A stretch of 64,000 nt of DNA from the NCBI GenBank assembly GCA_026873275.1, contig JANTUC010000014.1, positions 1 through 64,000 on the forward strand, in the 5' to 3' direction. Numbering within the stretch: position 1 is the first letter of the stretch; every line of letters begins with the position of its first letter. Both the position numbers and the translations under genes were made by a program. The notes beneath the pieces were generated by a model. That model ran no database searches and was not told the DNA's origin. It saw only the letters and a program-made list of their open reading frames with translations. Of this stretch, positions 54,377 to 64,000 are shown one piece after another. Source of the DNA: Pseudopithomyces maydicus. Its lineage: Eukaryota > Ascomycota > Dothideomycetes > Pleosporales > Didymosphaeriaceae.

Positions 54377-55241
54377 GGGACATCTTTTTGGTTTGCGGTG
54401 AAAACTCCGGTCTAGGGAATTTCAGGTTCATTAAGTTCGACAAATACCCATTGTCCCGTTCTATATCGTCTGCATTATCTCCTTCTGTGTTTGGGGGATA
54501 TTTAGCAGTTTTACATTCTTCTTGTTCATATACCTTTTTATAAACCGTTGTTAATGTTTATACTTGTTCTCAGCTAGCAATGTAGCGCTGCAAATAGTAT
54601 AAATCACAGCCAGCGAACGGTCTCATGGTTGATCATGGACGTCAAAAGACGTTTTCTTCCAATCCCATCGACCAGTCGCACTCGCTCCTAAAAGTGAGCT
54701 CTTACGCTCAAGATAGACCTGAGTAGAAGGATTATTAAACATTGGCGGAGAACCGTTGTTCTCACAGTCAGTCTGTACCTGGATACCCACAGCAGGGGCC
54801 ACCTCCGAATCAACTCCGACAAACCATCCCCAACCAACACACTGCTGCGTTCTCAATTGAAGAGTCTCTATCCGATCATCACCACTAATTCTTGAATTCC
54901 AAATGACGTTGGTCGATCACAACGAGCCCTTAGCGCCCCCTATACACGCCAATTACGTAAAGAGAAACTTTCGGCAGCTGACGCTGTGCCGAAAGTCGAG
55001 ATCGTGTCCACGATGCACACGTCTTTGTAATCGCCAGTCAACCTACCTACAATCTCGGACGGTTCTCCCGCTGCTTGCTCGAAAGGCTCCTTAGGTCCGG
55101 TGCAGGAAACTGCCTGAGCCTAGCGCGCCGATTTTTCCCCGACTTCTTCTCCGCCTCGTCTTCTACTTAATTGCAACGTCCACGGTCTCTGCTTGTATCT
55201 GTTTCCGCCAAGAGCGCGTCGTTTCGTCTACTGATCCAAAG
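54377..55241. other. Intergenic region before the HPP gene
   Basis: 865 bp with the lipase 3' UTR and the HPP promoter. A perfect 10-bp inverted repeat ACTTTCGGCA/TGCCGAAAGT lies at 54967-54976 and 54987-54996. A CT-rich tract (~55,130-55,170), common near fungal transcription starts, precedes the start codon. Confidence 0.45.
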
Positions 55242-56013
55242 ATGAATTCCGTTGATGATGTCCTGGTGCGAGCGGAGCGCGGGATCCAGAGTGGCCTAGC
55301 CCAGCTTCCACCGTGGATCAGTCGCTTTTTCGGATATCGCGGGAAACCTCAACCACCTTCGAGAAATCTCCTGGTCTGCATTTGGGGCTTTGTTGGAGCA
55401 TTTGGTGGCTTGGGTATTCTTTTCGCTGTTTTTACTCGCTCGCAGTACTTCACTAGCCGCGCTGTGCCACCCATTGTTGCATCTTACGTAAGCAACCCAA
55501 TCTGATATCAACATCGTTCTAACATGGAAGCAGGGAGCATCGGCGATTTTGTGCTATGGTGCCATTGACGTTCCGCTAGCACAACCACGTGCATTGGTCT
55601 TCGGACATTTCTTCAGCGGTCTGGTTGGCGTCATCATCTCCGTTATCTTCAACTACAAATTCGATGAAGGCAGTGATGGATATCCCGAATACATGTGGGT
55701 GGCAGCCTGTCTCGCAACGTCAATCGCTTTGGTAGTCATGCATTTGACCAAGACAACTCACCCACCCGCTGGGGCTACTGCTCTTCTGCCACTGGTGGAC
55801 CATACTATCCATGCTCTTCGGTGGTACTTCCTTCCTGTGTTACTCCTGTCATCAGCATTTCTGCTTGTGAGCGCGCTTCTTGTCAACAATATCCAGCGGC
55901 AGTATCCAAAATTTTGGATTGCACCGATTCCTCCTGCAGCCGCCGTTCCGCCGAAGGAACAACACTTAAACGGCGCTTCGGACATAGAAACAGGACGCAA
56001 AACCCTGTCGTAA
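55242..56013 (+). CDS. HPP-family integral membrane protein
   Basis: Exons 55242-55487 and 55534-56013 with a 46-nt intron (GTAAGC..AAGCAG), joining IVASY-GASAILCYG; 241 residues. About four to five membrane helices are visible (LLVCIWGFVGAFGGLGILFAVF, ALVFGHFFSGLVGVIISVIF, MWVAACLATSIALVVMHL, FLPVLLLSSAFLLVSALLV). The name-giving THPPAGATALLP motif lies at about 180-191. Bacterial and plastid HPP proteins are implicated in nitrite transport; the role of fungal copies is not settled, so transport is only a suggestion. Located in a cellular membrane. Confidence 0.9.
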
Positions 56014-57095
56014 TCATCGGGCCAATGAAGGGGCATGGCGTGCTTGCTCGCTCATTTTCATAGGTTAGAAAAGTGCCGGGGCAGCTGCAGCTCGGTTGGC
56101 ATATGTACGCAGACTGACTCGAGATGGCGTGTTGTAGTTGATCACAGCATGCCAATCTGGGTACTGATAGACCTCGTGTTAGGTTTGAGAGGTATACAGA
56201 TGGTATCTGGGGAAAGCTTGCGAAGCAACTAGATCCTACGACGCTCCTGTCCGTGGGCGAGGAGAGATATTGTGGGTTTACGGGCTAGCGCTTCAAAGGA
56301 TGGAACATATGTGTAAAATTATCGCGGCTCGGGGCTTCGGGTGCACCGTAACGCACCGACCTAAAACGGATCATCCCGTCCCGGGGATGTGCGCAGTGCA
56401 GCCGTGCATGTACGTAGACTATTCAGGCTGTTCTTCTGCCACGAAGCGAACTCCTCCACGGAGACCCACCTCCACGTTTTTCAGAAGGAATACGTAGTTA
56501 ACTAGAAATGAGAGAGCCAATCCGGAAATGTCTGAAGTGGCGCCACGATCTTACATGATGCACGTGGTTACTGAACGGTGAGGGAGATGCAAGATGCGGG
56601 CAACGCCTTGGAGCCGCGCTGCGTGGGGTTTGTAACATCAACGGAGAAATTTTATTAGACAAATATCGGCATGGATCTGTATGGTCTGGAATCCCTCGGT
56701 GTATTGCCATATGAAGCAGGCCAACAAGAAATATCCACTATTGCGGCGCGGTTGCATCCTTGATCACTCTAGACGCACATCGCTTCCTAAACGCCTAGCA
56801 AGCGCACGGTTGCGCTTGCAGCTACCGCGCGGTACGAGTTAGGTCTATCATCAATTCACTCAGCGAGGTCGTGGGCTGCCAAATCGATATTAGCATCATG
56901 CAACGTCTTCCAATTGCAACAATAGTATTGCTATCATGCATTGAGGAAGTCAATGCTTGCAAAAAAAACTCATACCGGCTATAAGGCGCTGTGCTGTGAA
57001 TCGACGACTATATATTCTCTCAATTGGTCGCAGAACCAGCCTCTTGTGTCATTCACTTTTCTTTTCAAGAGCTTTTATCAGTGGTTCGGATCAAT
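56014..57095. other. Intergenic region before the P450 gene
   Basis: 1.08 kb between two genes on the same strand. It contains the HPP 3' UTR and P450 promoter. Short ORFs lack family features. Confidence 0.4.
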
Positions 57096-58918
57096 ATGTC
57101 TGAACAGGCTGCCCTGGTGGTGCCACACTTGGTGCATACCAACTCATCTGAATTCTTCCACTCCTCGAATGCTACAGTCACAAGATTGGCCTCGGATCTC
57201 TTTGATTCAAACCTTGTGACACTTGTCTCTACTATCGTCGTAGTTTTGGGCATTTCTGCGTTATGGGTCTCCAGATACCAACGCTTCAAGGACCTCCCAA
57301 AAGGGCCCTGGGGCTACCCTTTTCTTGGTGGGCCACCATTTCTGAGATATGCAGTGCCCCATGCCACTTTCTAATGCTCATTAGGCTCCTTCCCGATGCT
57401 GACGCACTACCCTGAGCTTACCCTCGACAAATGGGCGCGCAAGTATGGCTCGTTTTACTCTGTTAGCCTCGGCAACCAGCTCTTTGCCATCGTCTCAGAC
57501 CCAAATGTTGCGAAAGATCTCATGATTACGCAAGGTGCTATCTTCTCCAACAGGAAAGAGATGTTTATGAAGAGCCAAATAATCTTCGCTGGTCGCGGTA
57601 TTACTGCCACGCCATACAGTGATCGCTGGTGAGTGTCTCGAAAACGGAGATAACTGGTCAACGCTAATGGTTGGAATAGGCGGAAGCATCGCCGCATCGC
57701 AAACATCTGGCTCAACCAGCAAGCTGTTGACACTTACACCAATGTGCTTGACTTCGAAGCTACCGACATGCTGCAAGCACTATTCTCCGACAGCAAGAAT
57801 GGCAAGGCACACATCAACCCCCAAACATATGCCGGCCGTTGTTCACTGAACAACATGCTCACTATCACGTTTGGCTTTCGCACAGATAGTATCCACCATC
57901 CTATGGTTGCCGAAGCGTTACGTCTGTCTCGCGCATTCATGAACTGCACGGGCCCAATGTCCAACATGGCGGATTTCGTACCACTTCTTCAATGGTTTCC
58001 TTCACCACTAAAGAGCAAAGCAAAATCACTACACCGTGATCTTGTCAAAACGTACGGAGGTATGATCAATGACATCGCGAAAAAGATGCAGTCTGGTGAG
58101 AAGGTAGATGACTGCCTTGCTAAAACGATGCTCGAGATCCAAAAGGCAGAGCAACTTGACCATCTCGACATGTCAATTTTGGCTTCAGCATTCATGATTG
58201 GAGGTGTGGAGACAACGGCCTCGATCATGCAGTGGTTTACCGCACTGATCCCGGCGTATCCCGATATTCAAAAGCGCGCACAGGAGGAGCTTGACCGAGT
58301 GGTCGGACGCTCGCGCCTACCAACTCTTGAAGATGAGAAGAATCTACCTTACTGCCATGCGATTATCAAGGAAGTCGAGCGCTGCCACAACCCATTCTGG
58401 CTAGGCACTCCCCATACCGCAATGGAAGACTTCGTGTATGATGGCAAACTTATTCCCAAAGATACCGTTGTCGTCCTGAACACTTGGACGATGCACCACT
58501 CTGAGAAGCGATGGGAGAACCCGATGGACTTCAACGTGCGTATCACATACATAACCCCTGTTGCTCACCACTAAGATCCTTACAGCCCGACCGTTACATC
58601 AATGATTCGCTCCCTACCTCCGCGTCTGCGAACCTCGCAGATCCCTACGAGCGCGATCACTGGATGTTTGGCGCTGGTCGACGTATCTGCCCAGGTATGA
58701 TTGTGGCCGAGCGCGAGATCTGGCTAGCGATCAGTCGCATGCTATGGGCTTTCGACATGGTGCAGATCCCCGAGAGGCCTATTGATCTCAAAGAGTATGA
58801 CGGTCTGAGCGGTCGCAGCCCAGTACCGTTCGAGATAGTGCTGAACCCGAGGTTTGATGGCGTAGGCGAGGTCATTGGCAACGAGATGAAGAAGTGGAAG
58901 TCTGAGGGTATGATTTAA
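57096..58918 (+). CDS. Cytochrome P450 monooxygenase
   Basis: Four exons: 57096-57327, 57385-57628, 57680-58535, 58586-58918 (introns 57, 51 and 50 nt). Joins restore WGYPFLG-SFPMLTHYPE, SDRW-RKHRR and MDFN-PDRY; 554 residues. The start is MSEQAALVV; an ATG 24 codons upstream is less likely. An N-terminal anchor (LVTLVSTIVVVLGISAL) is followed by the Pro-rich hinge LPKGPWGYP. The I-helix is GGVETTAS, the K-helix ExxR is EVER, the PERF-like segment is NPDRY and the haem loop is FGAGRRICPG with the Cys ligand. It is an ER-bound, NADPH-P450-reductase-dependent oxidase similar to CYP620/O-methylsterigmatocystin-oxidoreductase-like fungal P450s. The substrate is unknown, and no backbone synthase lies nearby. 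Confidence 0.92.
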
Positions 58919-59321
58919 ATGTTCACATCTTTGGAGGAACGCTCGGTTAGGGGTCACAGTATACATGAATGAATGAACTTAGACAGACAAGATTAGAGCT
59001 TGACACCAGTCAAACTGGCTAACTCAATGTTGATATGTTGTGATCTTGTAAGGTAATGACTAAAGATTGTGAGAAGCAAAACAGGGTCTGCTTTTGAAGA
59101 ATTGAATTCGAATCTTCCGTAGAGAATGGAGCTGCTTTTCTTTTTTTTCAGGCGATGTGAATGAATGACTGTGAGTGCATGTTCGATTCCATCTAATAAA
59201 CATGCTCTGAAGGAATGACTTCGTCACTGACAACCCTCGTAAACACGTTCATTTCCAACTCCACGCATCCTAGCCCTACACACCTGCACGCTAGAACACC
59301 AACCCCCACGTGACCCATTGT
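58919..59321. other. Convergent intergenic region
   Basis: 403 bp between the P450 (+) and Apple/PAN-like gene (-) stop codons. 3' UTRs are expected; nothing else was recognised. Confidence 0.5.
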
Positions 59322-60218
59322 TTAGGCGCATGCTTTAGCATAGGTACCCCAGTAAGGATAGTCACCCATTGGAATACTAGCGAGCGGTTTGTCGTAAAGA
59401 TAGCAGTTGAAGTTGATACCGAATACATCGTTACTGTATGCGACGCATCGAGTCTCTGACAGGCAGCGTTTTCGGCACTCGCTCAACGATATACCACTAT
59501 CCACCCGGTAATAGCCTTGTCCCCAGCCCTTACGGGCACAATGCGCAGGTGGAATGACACTGGCGTGGAGCGATGTCGATGCCGTTGCTACATTAGCCTC
59601 ACACTGCTTGAGAGACGCCTGGCAGACTGTGTTATCGCTCTGCGCCTGGGCTTTTTCCGTCGTGCATAACGTGTTCTCGGTCGAAAGGGTTGCCTTTTGC
59701 GCCTGGCAAACTGCATTGATTCCCTGGAGAGTATTCTCACGATCGATGCAGGCTGCATTCTGGGCTTTACAATTGGTGGTCTCGGCGTTGCAGGCGGCTT
59801 CGCGTCTTAAGCAATCCAGTCTCTCAATTTCCTTGATTGGATCCTCGCCTCCACCCCCGATTGGAGGAGGTGGCGAAAAAGGGTCTTCCCTTTCACCCAG
59901 TTCGTCAACCCGGGACATATAACAGACACCGTCACGGGCGATATCCTTCCCACACTCAGTGCCGACAACACACTTTTTGGTTGGTTCGTGGAAGCTGCAG
60001 ACGGAGCGTTCTGAAGTCTTGCAAAGCTTGACGCACTCAGCCTGTGAGTGTATAGACTCATAGACATCACCCTCTCGAAAGCGGCCACGCCGATATTCAA
60101 AAGTGATGCCCGGACTGATGGTAACACGTTGGCCTTCGGGACAGTCTTCATAGTCCCATGCGATAGTAGGCAACGCCTGGAGGAGGCCGATGATGGCCCA
60201 TGCCATAGAAGATTTCAT
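59322..60218 (-). CDS. Secreted Apple/PAN-like protein with cysteine-heptad coiled coil
   Basis: 298 residues from the ATG at 60218 (MKSSMAWAII...); an ATG 14 codons upstream would bury the signal peptide. The signal is ~1-20, with mature DYEDCPEGQ. Two Cys-rich modules, ~25-105 (CVKLCKTSE..CSFHE) and ~227-298 (SLSECRKRCLSETRCVAYSND..NCYLYD), look like PAN/Apple folds, which bind carbohydrate or protein. Between them, after a Pro/Gly linker, residues ~136-206 hold eight cysteines at 136, 143, 150, 157, 171, 185, 199 and 206, all in one heptad register, with Leu or Ala filling the gaps. That is a helix whose core could be cross-linked by disulfides, i.e. a secreted oligomer. Role: possibly cell-wall or host-surface binding; inferred. 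Confidence 0.82.
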   Translation of the reverse strand: MKSSMAWAIIGLLQALPTIAWDYEDCPEGQRVTISPGITFEYRRGRFREGDVYESIHSQAECVKLCKTSERSVCSFHEPTKKCVVGTECGKDIARDGVCYMSRVDELGEREDPFSPPPPIGGGGEDPIKEIERLDCLRREAACNAETTNCKAQNAACIDRENTLQGINAVCQAQKATLSTENTLCTTEKAQAQSDNTVCQASLKQCEANVATASTSLHASVIPPAHCARKGWGQGYYRVDSGISLSECRKRCLSETRCVAYSNDVFGINFNCYLYDKPLASIPMGDYPYWGTYAKACA

Positions 60219-61132
60219 CGTGAATTGAGAGAAAGAAGTTTGACTACCAGGTGCAATCAACTAGAAAATGGGTTTGAGGATAACTCTGTCTCGGAAATTT
60301 GTCGACGGGCAAGGATCCTTTATATCGTCAATTCAACGTCGCAGCTGAGTACGCGTCTGAACTCGAGTTGCTGTTTTTGTGTGTCATCATATGCATATGT
60401 ATAGGATTAACCTTGCGAAGCTGTGTATACTAAGACTGCCCACCTCTGTCTTATGCAGGGCAAACCAGGAAATTGTTACATGCATACACTTATCCTAAAG
60501 CCTACTCCATTGTTCACACATTTTACTGGATCGGCGTCCTCCATACTTATACAACATTCATGCGTACCAGCATTGTTCAGCTTGTAATTTCTTCGGCATG
60601 ATATCACCTGTTTGTACCTATACTAGAATCACATGATTGCACCTTCAAATTGTTGAAATGAAGCGTGAAAGCCACCCGCTCCGAAAGTCTCGTACAAGAG
60701 CGATTGGAAAGAAAACAGCCGGTTGAATGTTTTCCTCTCTTCTTTGATAGAGTGCCATGAAACAAATAGTGCTTCCAGCAAGCTGGATATGTTGGGACGA
60801 ACGGTTATGTAACTAAATTCGGCCGATTCGCCGAAACTTTCATCGGCAGGTCTACGTAACCATATGTTGGACTGCTGCAACATCTCAACTCTCTTCAAAG
60901 ATTGCATTTTCGTTCGCTTATCTTGACTACATTCATATCCTCGCCGGATAAGCCGTACATGAATAGTCTATACAAAATTAACGCTAACGTTCCCATAAAA
61001 TCCACCTATGGAATGCTCTGGTTCACTCATAGACCGGAGATATGTCCGTAGTACCAGCAATTCTAATTCCGGTCTTTGATTCGCCGAACAGAGTCTAGGC
61101 TCTTGTAATCGATAACAGTGAAAACAATGGTT

Positions 61133-61651
61133 CTACGTCTTGGCATGGTTTCTTTTCTGGGGTCCCATGTTTTCCATGGTAGAATGATAGGTATCGCCTC
61201 TAGTAGTACCATGAAGGCCCAAAATAATATCTGTGCAGTCTTTCAACAATCGTCGTGAAAGCCTAGACAGATCATGACGATTCTGTAGACATTTCAAAAT
61301 TGTGTGTATGATCAGGTGTGGAAAAGAGCTAACTATCAATAATAAAAAAATTGGTGATATATCGGCCATCATACACATGTGCGCCTTCAAGTATAATTTT
61401 GTGTTTTTAATAAAATGCTTTACTAAATCATGTCTGGAGAGAGCTTGATATTGTATTGTTGAGACGGTGATGATGCGAGCATATCCGCTGTCGCAGAAAT
61501 ATGTTGTATACTTCATTATCCTATTTGAACTTTGACAATCGTAACCAAACTCCGTCTTGAGTGCATTGAACAGTAGCTTTAAACCATTCTCACAATCTGA
61601 AATTGGTTCAATACCCATTGGATTTGGAATTAACTGGGGAGTACGGATCAC
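61133..61651 (-). CDS. Hypothetical protein, doubtful
   Basis: 172 residues, ATG to stop, in AT-rich intergenic DNA. It has one hydrophobic stretch (SPIFLLLIVSSFPHLIIH, ~97-114) and a basic C-terminal half. No family motif, signal peptide or intron is recognised, and codon use is not distinctive. It may be a chance ORF. Confidence 0.25.
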   Translation of the reverse strand: MIRTPQLIPNPMGIEPISDCENGLKLLFNALKTEFGYDCQSSNRIMKYTTYFCDSGYARIITVSTIQYQALSRHDLVKHFIKNTKLYLKAHMCMMADISPIFLLLIVSSFPHLIIHTILKCLQNRHDLSRLSRRLLKDCTDIILGLHGTTRGDTYHSTMENMGPQKRNHAKT

Positions 61652-62122
61652 GGTATCTTGAGTCAGTTAATATAACGATTTTATTATTGAAGATACAAAT
61701 TGAAGGTGCCTGAATGAACATATCCTCTGTGTTGTTTCATATCAATCATCCAATAGTAACATTGCATCCAAGCCGCTGGCTGAAGTAACTGCGTTTTCTT
61801 ATATAATTGTGTTGGATATTGTGCGGGCTTAGCTACTACAAAGATTCGTTTATAGATCTATTACCACAGTCGTTATCAATCTAAATATCTATACGAACAG
61901 ATTGATACAACTGATGACTATTAAGGGAATATGTAGGATCTGCCTTGTTAAAAGTACTAATGTCAAGTCCTAACGTGTTGGATGTAGATTACGGGGACCA
62001 AACAACGCATGTAGAAAGACTAGCCACGAAAATAGAATTTTAAAAAAGAGAAAGACTTAGCAATTTGTTTGAAAGATTTTGGTAGGGCTACAGGTTCTAT
62101 TGAAGTAATCGATTAGCAAGTG

Positions 62123-62270
62123 ATTCGTTGCGTCTGGTTTGCCTTTGGCTGGAGTTGGCATGACCTGTACAGGTTCTTACGATGTTAATTGAACACCACC
62201 TTCCATCCTCGTAGTGATGACGTAACCAACTCATCTCAACACCAGCCAATAGCAATCAGACACAACGAAT
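62123..62270. repeat. MITE-like foldback sequence
   Basis: The left arm (62123-62164) and the reverse complement of the right arm (62229-62270) both start ATTCGTTG and match at about 33 of 42 positions, including TTGGCTGG. Several differences are C/T. The loop is ~64 bp. No clear target-site duplication was found, so mobility is uncertain. Confidence 0.55.
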
Positions 62271-62729
62271 TCGTCAAATAATATCGCAACAAGCAAAAAA
62301 CCAGATACCACTGTATTCACAGGATTTGCGCTCTTACACACCTATTCACATGATCATTCACATTCATGGCCCTCGTAGAGCATGCGATTCACGTTATGCT
62401 ACATAATACAAGTTTCGGTGTCAATTTAATGTAACCCGGTTGCATTACTTCAAATACTATTAAATCTTTTCTCCCGAATTTAATTATTGAATACTCCCAC
62501 TTAGCGCCATGGTCATGAAGCCAGGGTGATTAGTTTGCATGATATCCCCGGTATCGAGGATAAAAGGAGCCAAATGACCACCCAGATAGTTATACACAAT
62601 AACACAACTAACAAGAACAACCCCCATCCCACGTAAGAAAATATTCTTATAAGCAAATCGCTATCTCAGCAGTATTGAACAAGGGAAACACATCTCCAGA
62701 ACATCTCAAATCATATATTCCACTACAAC

Positions 62730-63083
62730 ATGGACATGCTCCAGGACATCCTCATGGCCTGTCGGGATCTTGAATACAGGAAGGATTACCCAGACTACAC
62801 CCCAGTTTCTCAGGGTCAAGAATGGATCCAAATTCACGAGTATTCTGGCGTCAATTACCTCGTGTGTCTGTTTTTCCAATGGAATCCGAGCTACGATGGG
62901 TACAAGAGTCCACAGCTATGGTTCCGTTCGGGGGACGTAGATAACGAAAAGATTGATCACTTGCTTGCCGAGTTTACACGCTCACTTGAGAACACTGATA
63001 GGCCTACCTATGAACCACCCTATGAAGTGAAAGCAAATATTCTTACATGGTTTGGGGTGGTAGCTAAATGCTATCCAAAATAG
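62730..63083 (+). CDS. Small hypothetical protein
   Basis: 117 residues, intronless, with a favourable start context (ACAACATGGAC). The sequence is well mixed and protein-like: acidic, aromatic-rich (Tyr/Trp) with SYDGYKSPQLWFRSGDVDNEKI and a predicted amphipathic helix (KIDHLLAEFTRSLE). No signal peptide and no family recognised. An intron or a further exon is possible but not supported. Confidence 0.5.
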   Translation: MDMLQDILMACRDLEYRKDYPDYTPVSQGQEWIQIHEYSGVNYLVCLFFQWNPSYDGYKSPQLWFRSGDVDNEKIDHLLAEFTRSLENTDRPTYEPPYEVKANILTWFGVVAKCYPK

Positions 63084-64000
63084 ATGCAAACACTAAGGAT
63101 GAATGAGTCACTGGGTATGATACGTGAGCATCGACATGTTCTGAAAGGCAACTCTCAGATATTCAGGTTTCTTTTGAGTGGGCTCTCAAGCAAAGGGTTT
63201 GTAATATGGGCTGGAGTGACGTGGTCCAGTGTTCTATATGTTTTCTTTATATGCCTCACTATATTTCTCTTAGAGAGCAGCTCTACTTTGAATGAAATAT
63301 ACTAGGTTTATCCAAAGATTGTACTCGTAAGACATGTGAGATATGATTAGAATGAAAGAGCATCAACAAAGAAATATGCAGTCATTGGTTACTGATGAAA
63401 GCAAAGTATTGGACGTTCATGGCTTGATTCTGGGAACAACAAGAAGTGATAGATACAGCGTGGAGTTTCAGCACACGTAGGGAAGGTGTAATAAGAAGCA
63501 GATGTGCAAGGGCGTACGATTGATACACATATATTACTGAACTAAAATTAGTGGACTATTGTGCGCGGGCGGTGGTGGGTCACGATTGGTTGCGAACGTA
63601 CCTCAAAAATTTAGGGTAATGTTCTCTTCAAACTATTTCCAAGGTAATTTATTTCCTCATCACTGGTTTATTGTGTCTACAGCTAGGCTTTACTGCCCTC
63701 TTCTCTGATCCATGTCTTCAATATGATATATCAAAGATGTTATATTTATTAGAGGAAGGTGTACTGTGAACGCTATAAGGGAAGAACTGTAGAAAACGGT
63801 TGTTTACACGATCACTTACGTGCTGAGTAAACAATTGGAGTCCAAAAGAGTATATCAAAACTTGCAAACCAATGAATATTCACGCGGGTGTGCCCATGTT
63901 TGAATATCTACCTGTGAGTTCCGGGCATGAATACTGATCATTCAATGGTCTAACGTGAATTCGAGGCTCCATTTTACATATAAAGAGGATACTTGTTCGT
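63084..64000. other. 3' flank to window end
   Basis: AT-leaning sequence. A 73-codon ORF that starts directly at the preceding stop (63084-63305) carries one hydrophobic segment but has no other support and is probably 3' UTR. Nothing else was recognised. Confidence 0.4.

Larger units (their letters stand above)
60219..62729. other. Long intergenic region with two weak ORFs and a foldback repeat
   Basis: 2.5 kb of lower GC than the gene clusters before it. It includes the Apple/PAN gene promoter, an unconvincing 92-codon minus ORF (60629-60907), a 172-codon minus ORF (listed separately) and a foldback sequence at 62123-62270. Confidence 0.4.

Noticed and set aside
57328..57384. Frameshift or premature stop in the P450 N-terminus (ORF ending ...AVPHATF)
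   Set aside because: A 57-nt GT..AG intron removes it exactly and restores the conserved GYPFLGSFPMLTHYPELTLD-type join.
59175..59200. GTTCGATTCC resembling a tRNA T-loop
   Set aside because: No acceptor, D or anticodon arms could be folded around it.
41118..60218. Secondary-metabolite gene cluster
   Set aside because: P450, hydrolases and a transferase-like gene are present, but no backbone enzyme, dedicated transporter or pathway regulator is visible.
60629..60907. 92-codon minus ORF
   Set aside because: Plausible composition but no motif, signal peptide or neighbouring exon. Too short to call.

Overview
The window looks like a filamentous ascomycete chromosome, most likely a Dothideomycete (the class is an inference). 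The genes are compact, with 46-57 nt introns, GT..AG ends and CTNAY-like branch points. Product types are typical of moulds: Pth11/rhodopsin-type membrane proteins, a CalB-type lipase, a P450 and a GH31 enzyme. About 33 kb of extremely TpA-rich, stop-riddled repeat DNA looks like the product of repeat-induced point mutation (RIP). The sequence is bipartite: an AT-rich repeat block at 1-40,770 and a gene-bearing block of normal composition at 40,771-64,000.

Repeat block. At least five LTR retrotransposon copies are nested. The oldest, C, spans 1-29,898 and its 5' LTR is cut by the window edge. It was entered by two complete, RIP-degraded Ty3/gypsy chromoviruses of one family: A (+, 3113-17664, TSD ATTAT) and B (-, 17831-24948, TSD GAAGC). 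A and B lie tail to tail 166 bp apart, each with 168-bp LTRs. A was in turn hit by D, an unmutated solo LTR (5284-5905, TSD ATAGA), and by E, an unmutated full-length Ty3/gypsy chromovirus (-, 6025-12827, identical 517-bp LTRs, TSD GTTTT). From 29.9 to 40.77 kb the AT-rich sequence holds no gene I can recognise, apart from a decayed 141-bp tandem array near the boundary.

Element E is the most informative object. Gag carries one CCHC knuckle and three C-x5-7-C-x4-C-x2-H repeats. Gag and Pol are joined by a textbook -1 slippery site (TTTTTTA) followed by a hairpin. The presumed primer site is complementary to the predicted 5' end of its own transcript, suggesting Tf1-type self-priming. A single-base loss puts the chromodomain out of frame. 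An intact antisense gene between pol and the 3' LTR encodes a Zn2Cys6-spaced cysteine cluster plus a long coiled coil.

Gene block, in order: homoserine-acetyltransferase-like alpha/beta hydrolase (-) and GH31 alpha-xylosidase-type enzyme (+), divergent; beta-lactamase/transpeptidase-fold serine hydrolase (-); two rhodopsin-domain membrane proteins facing each other (+,-); secreted CalB-type lipase (+); HPP-family membrane protein (+); cytochrome P450 (+); secreted Apple/PAN-like protein with a cysteine-heptad coiled coil (-); and small hypothetical ORFs. No PKS, NRPS or terpene synthase is visible, so this is not a demonstrable metabolite cluster. It looks like a set of extracellular-nutrition, sensing and secreted-protein genes beside a heterochromatic repeat island.
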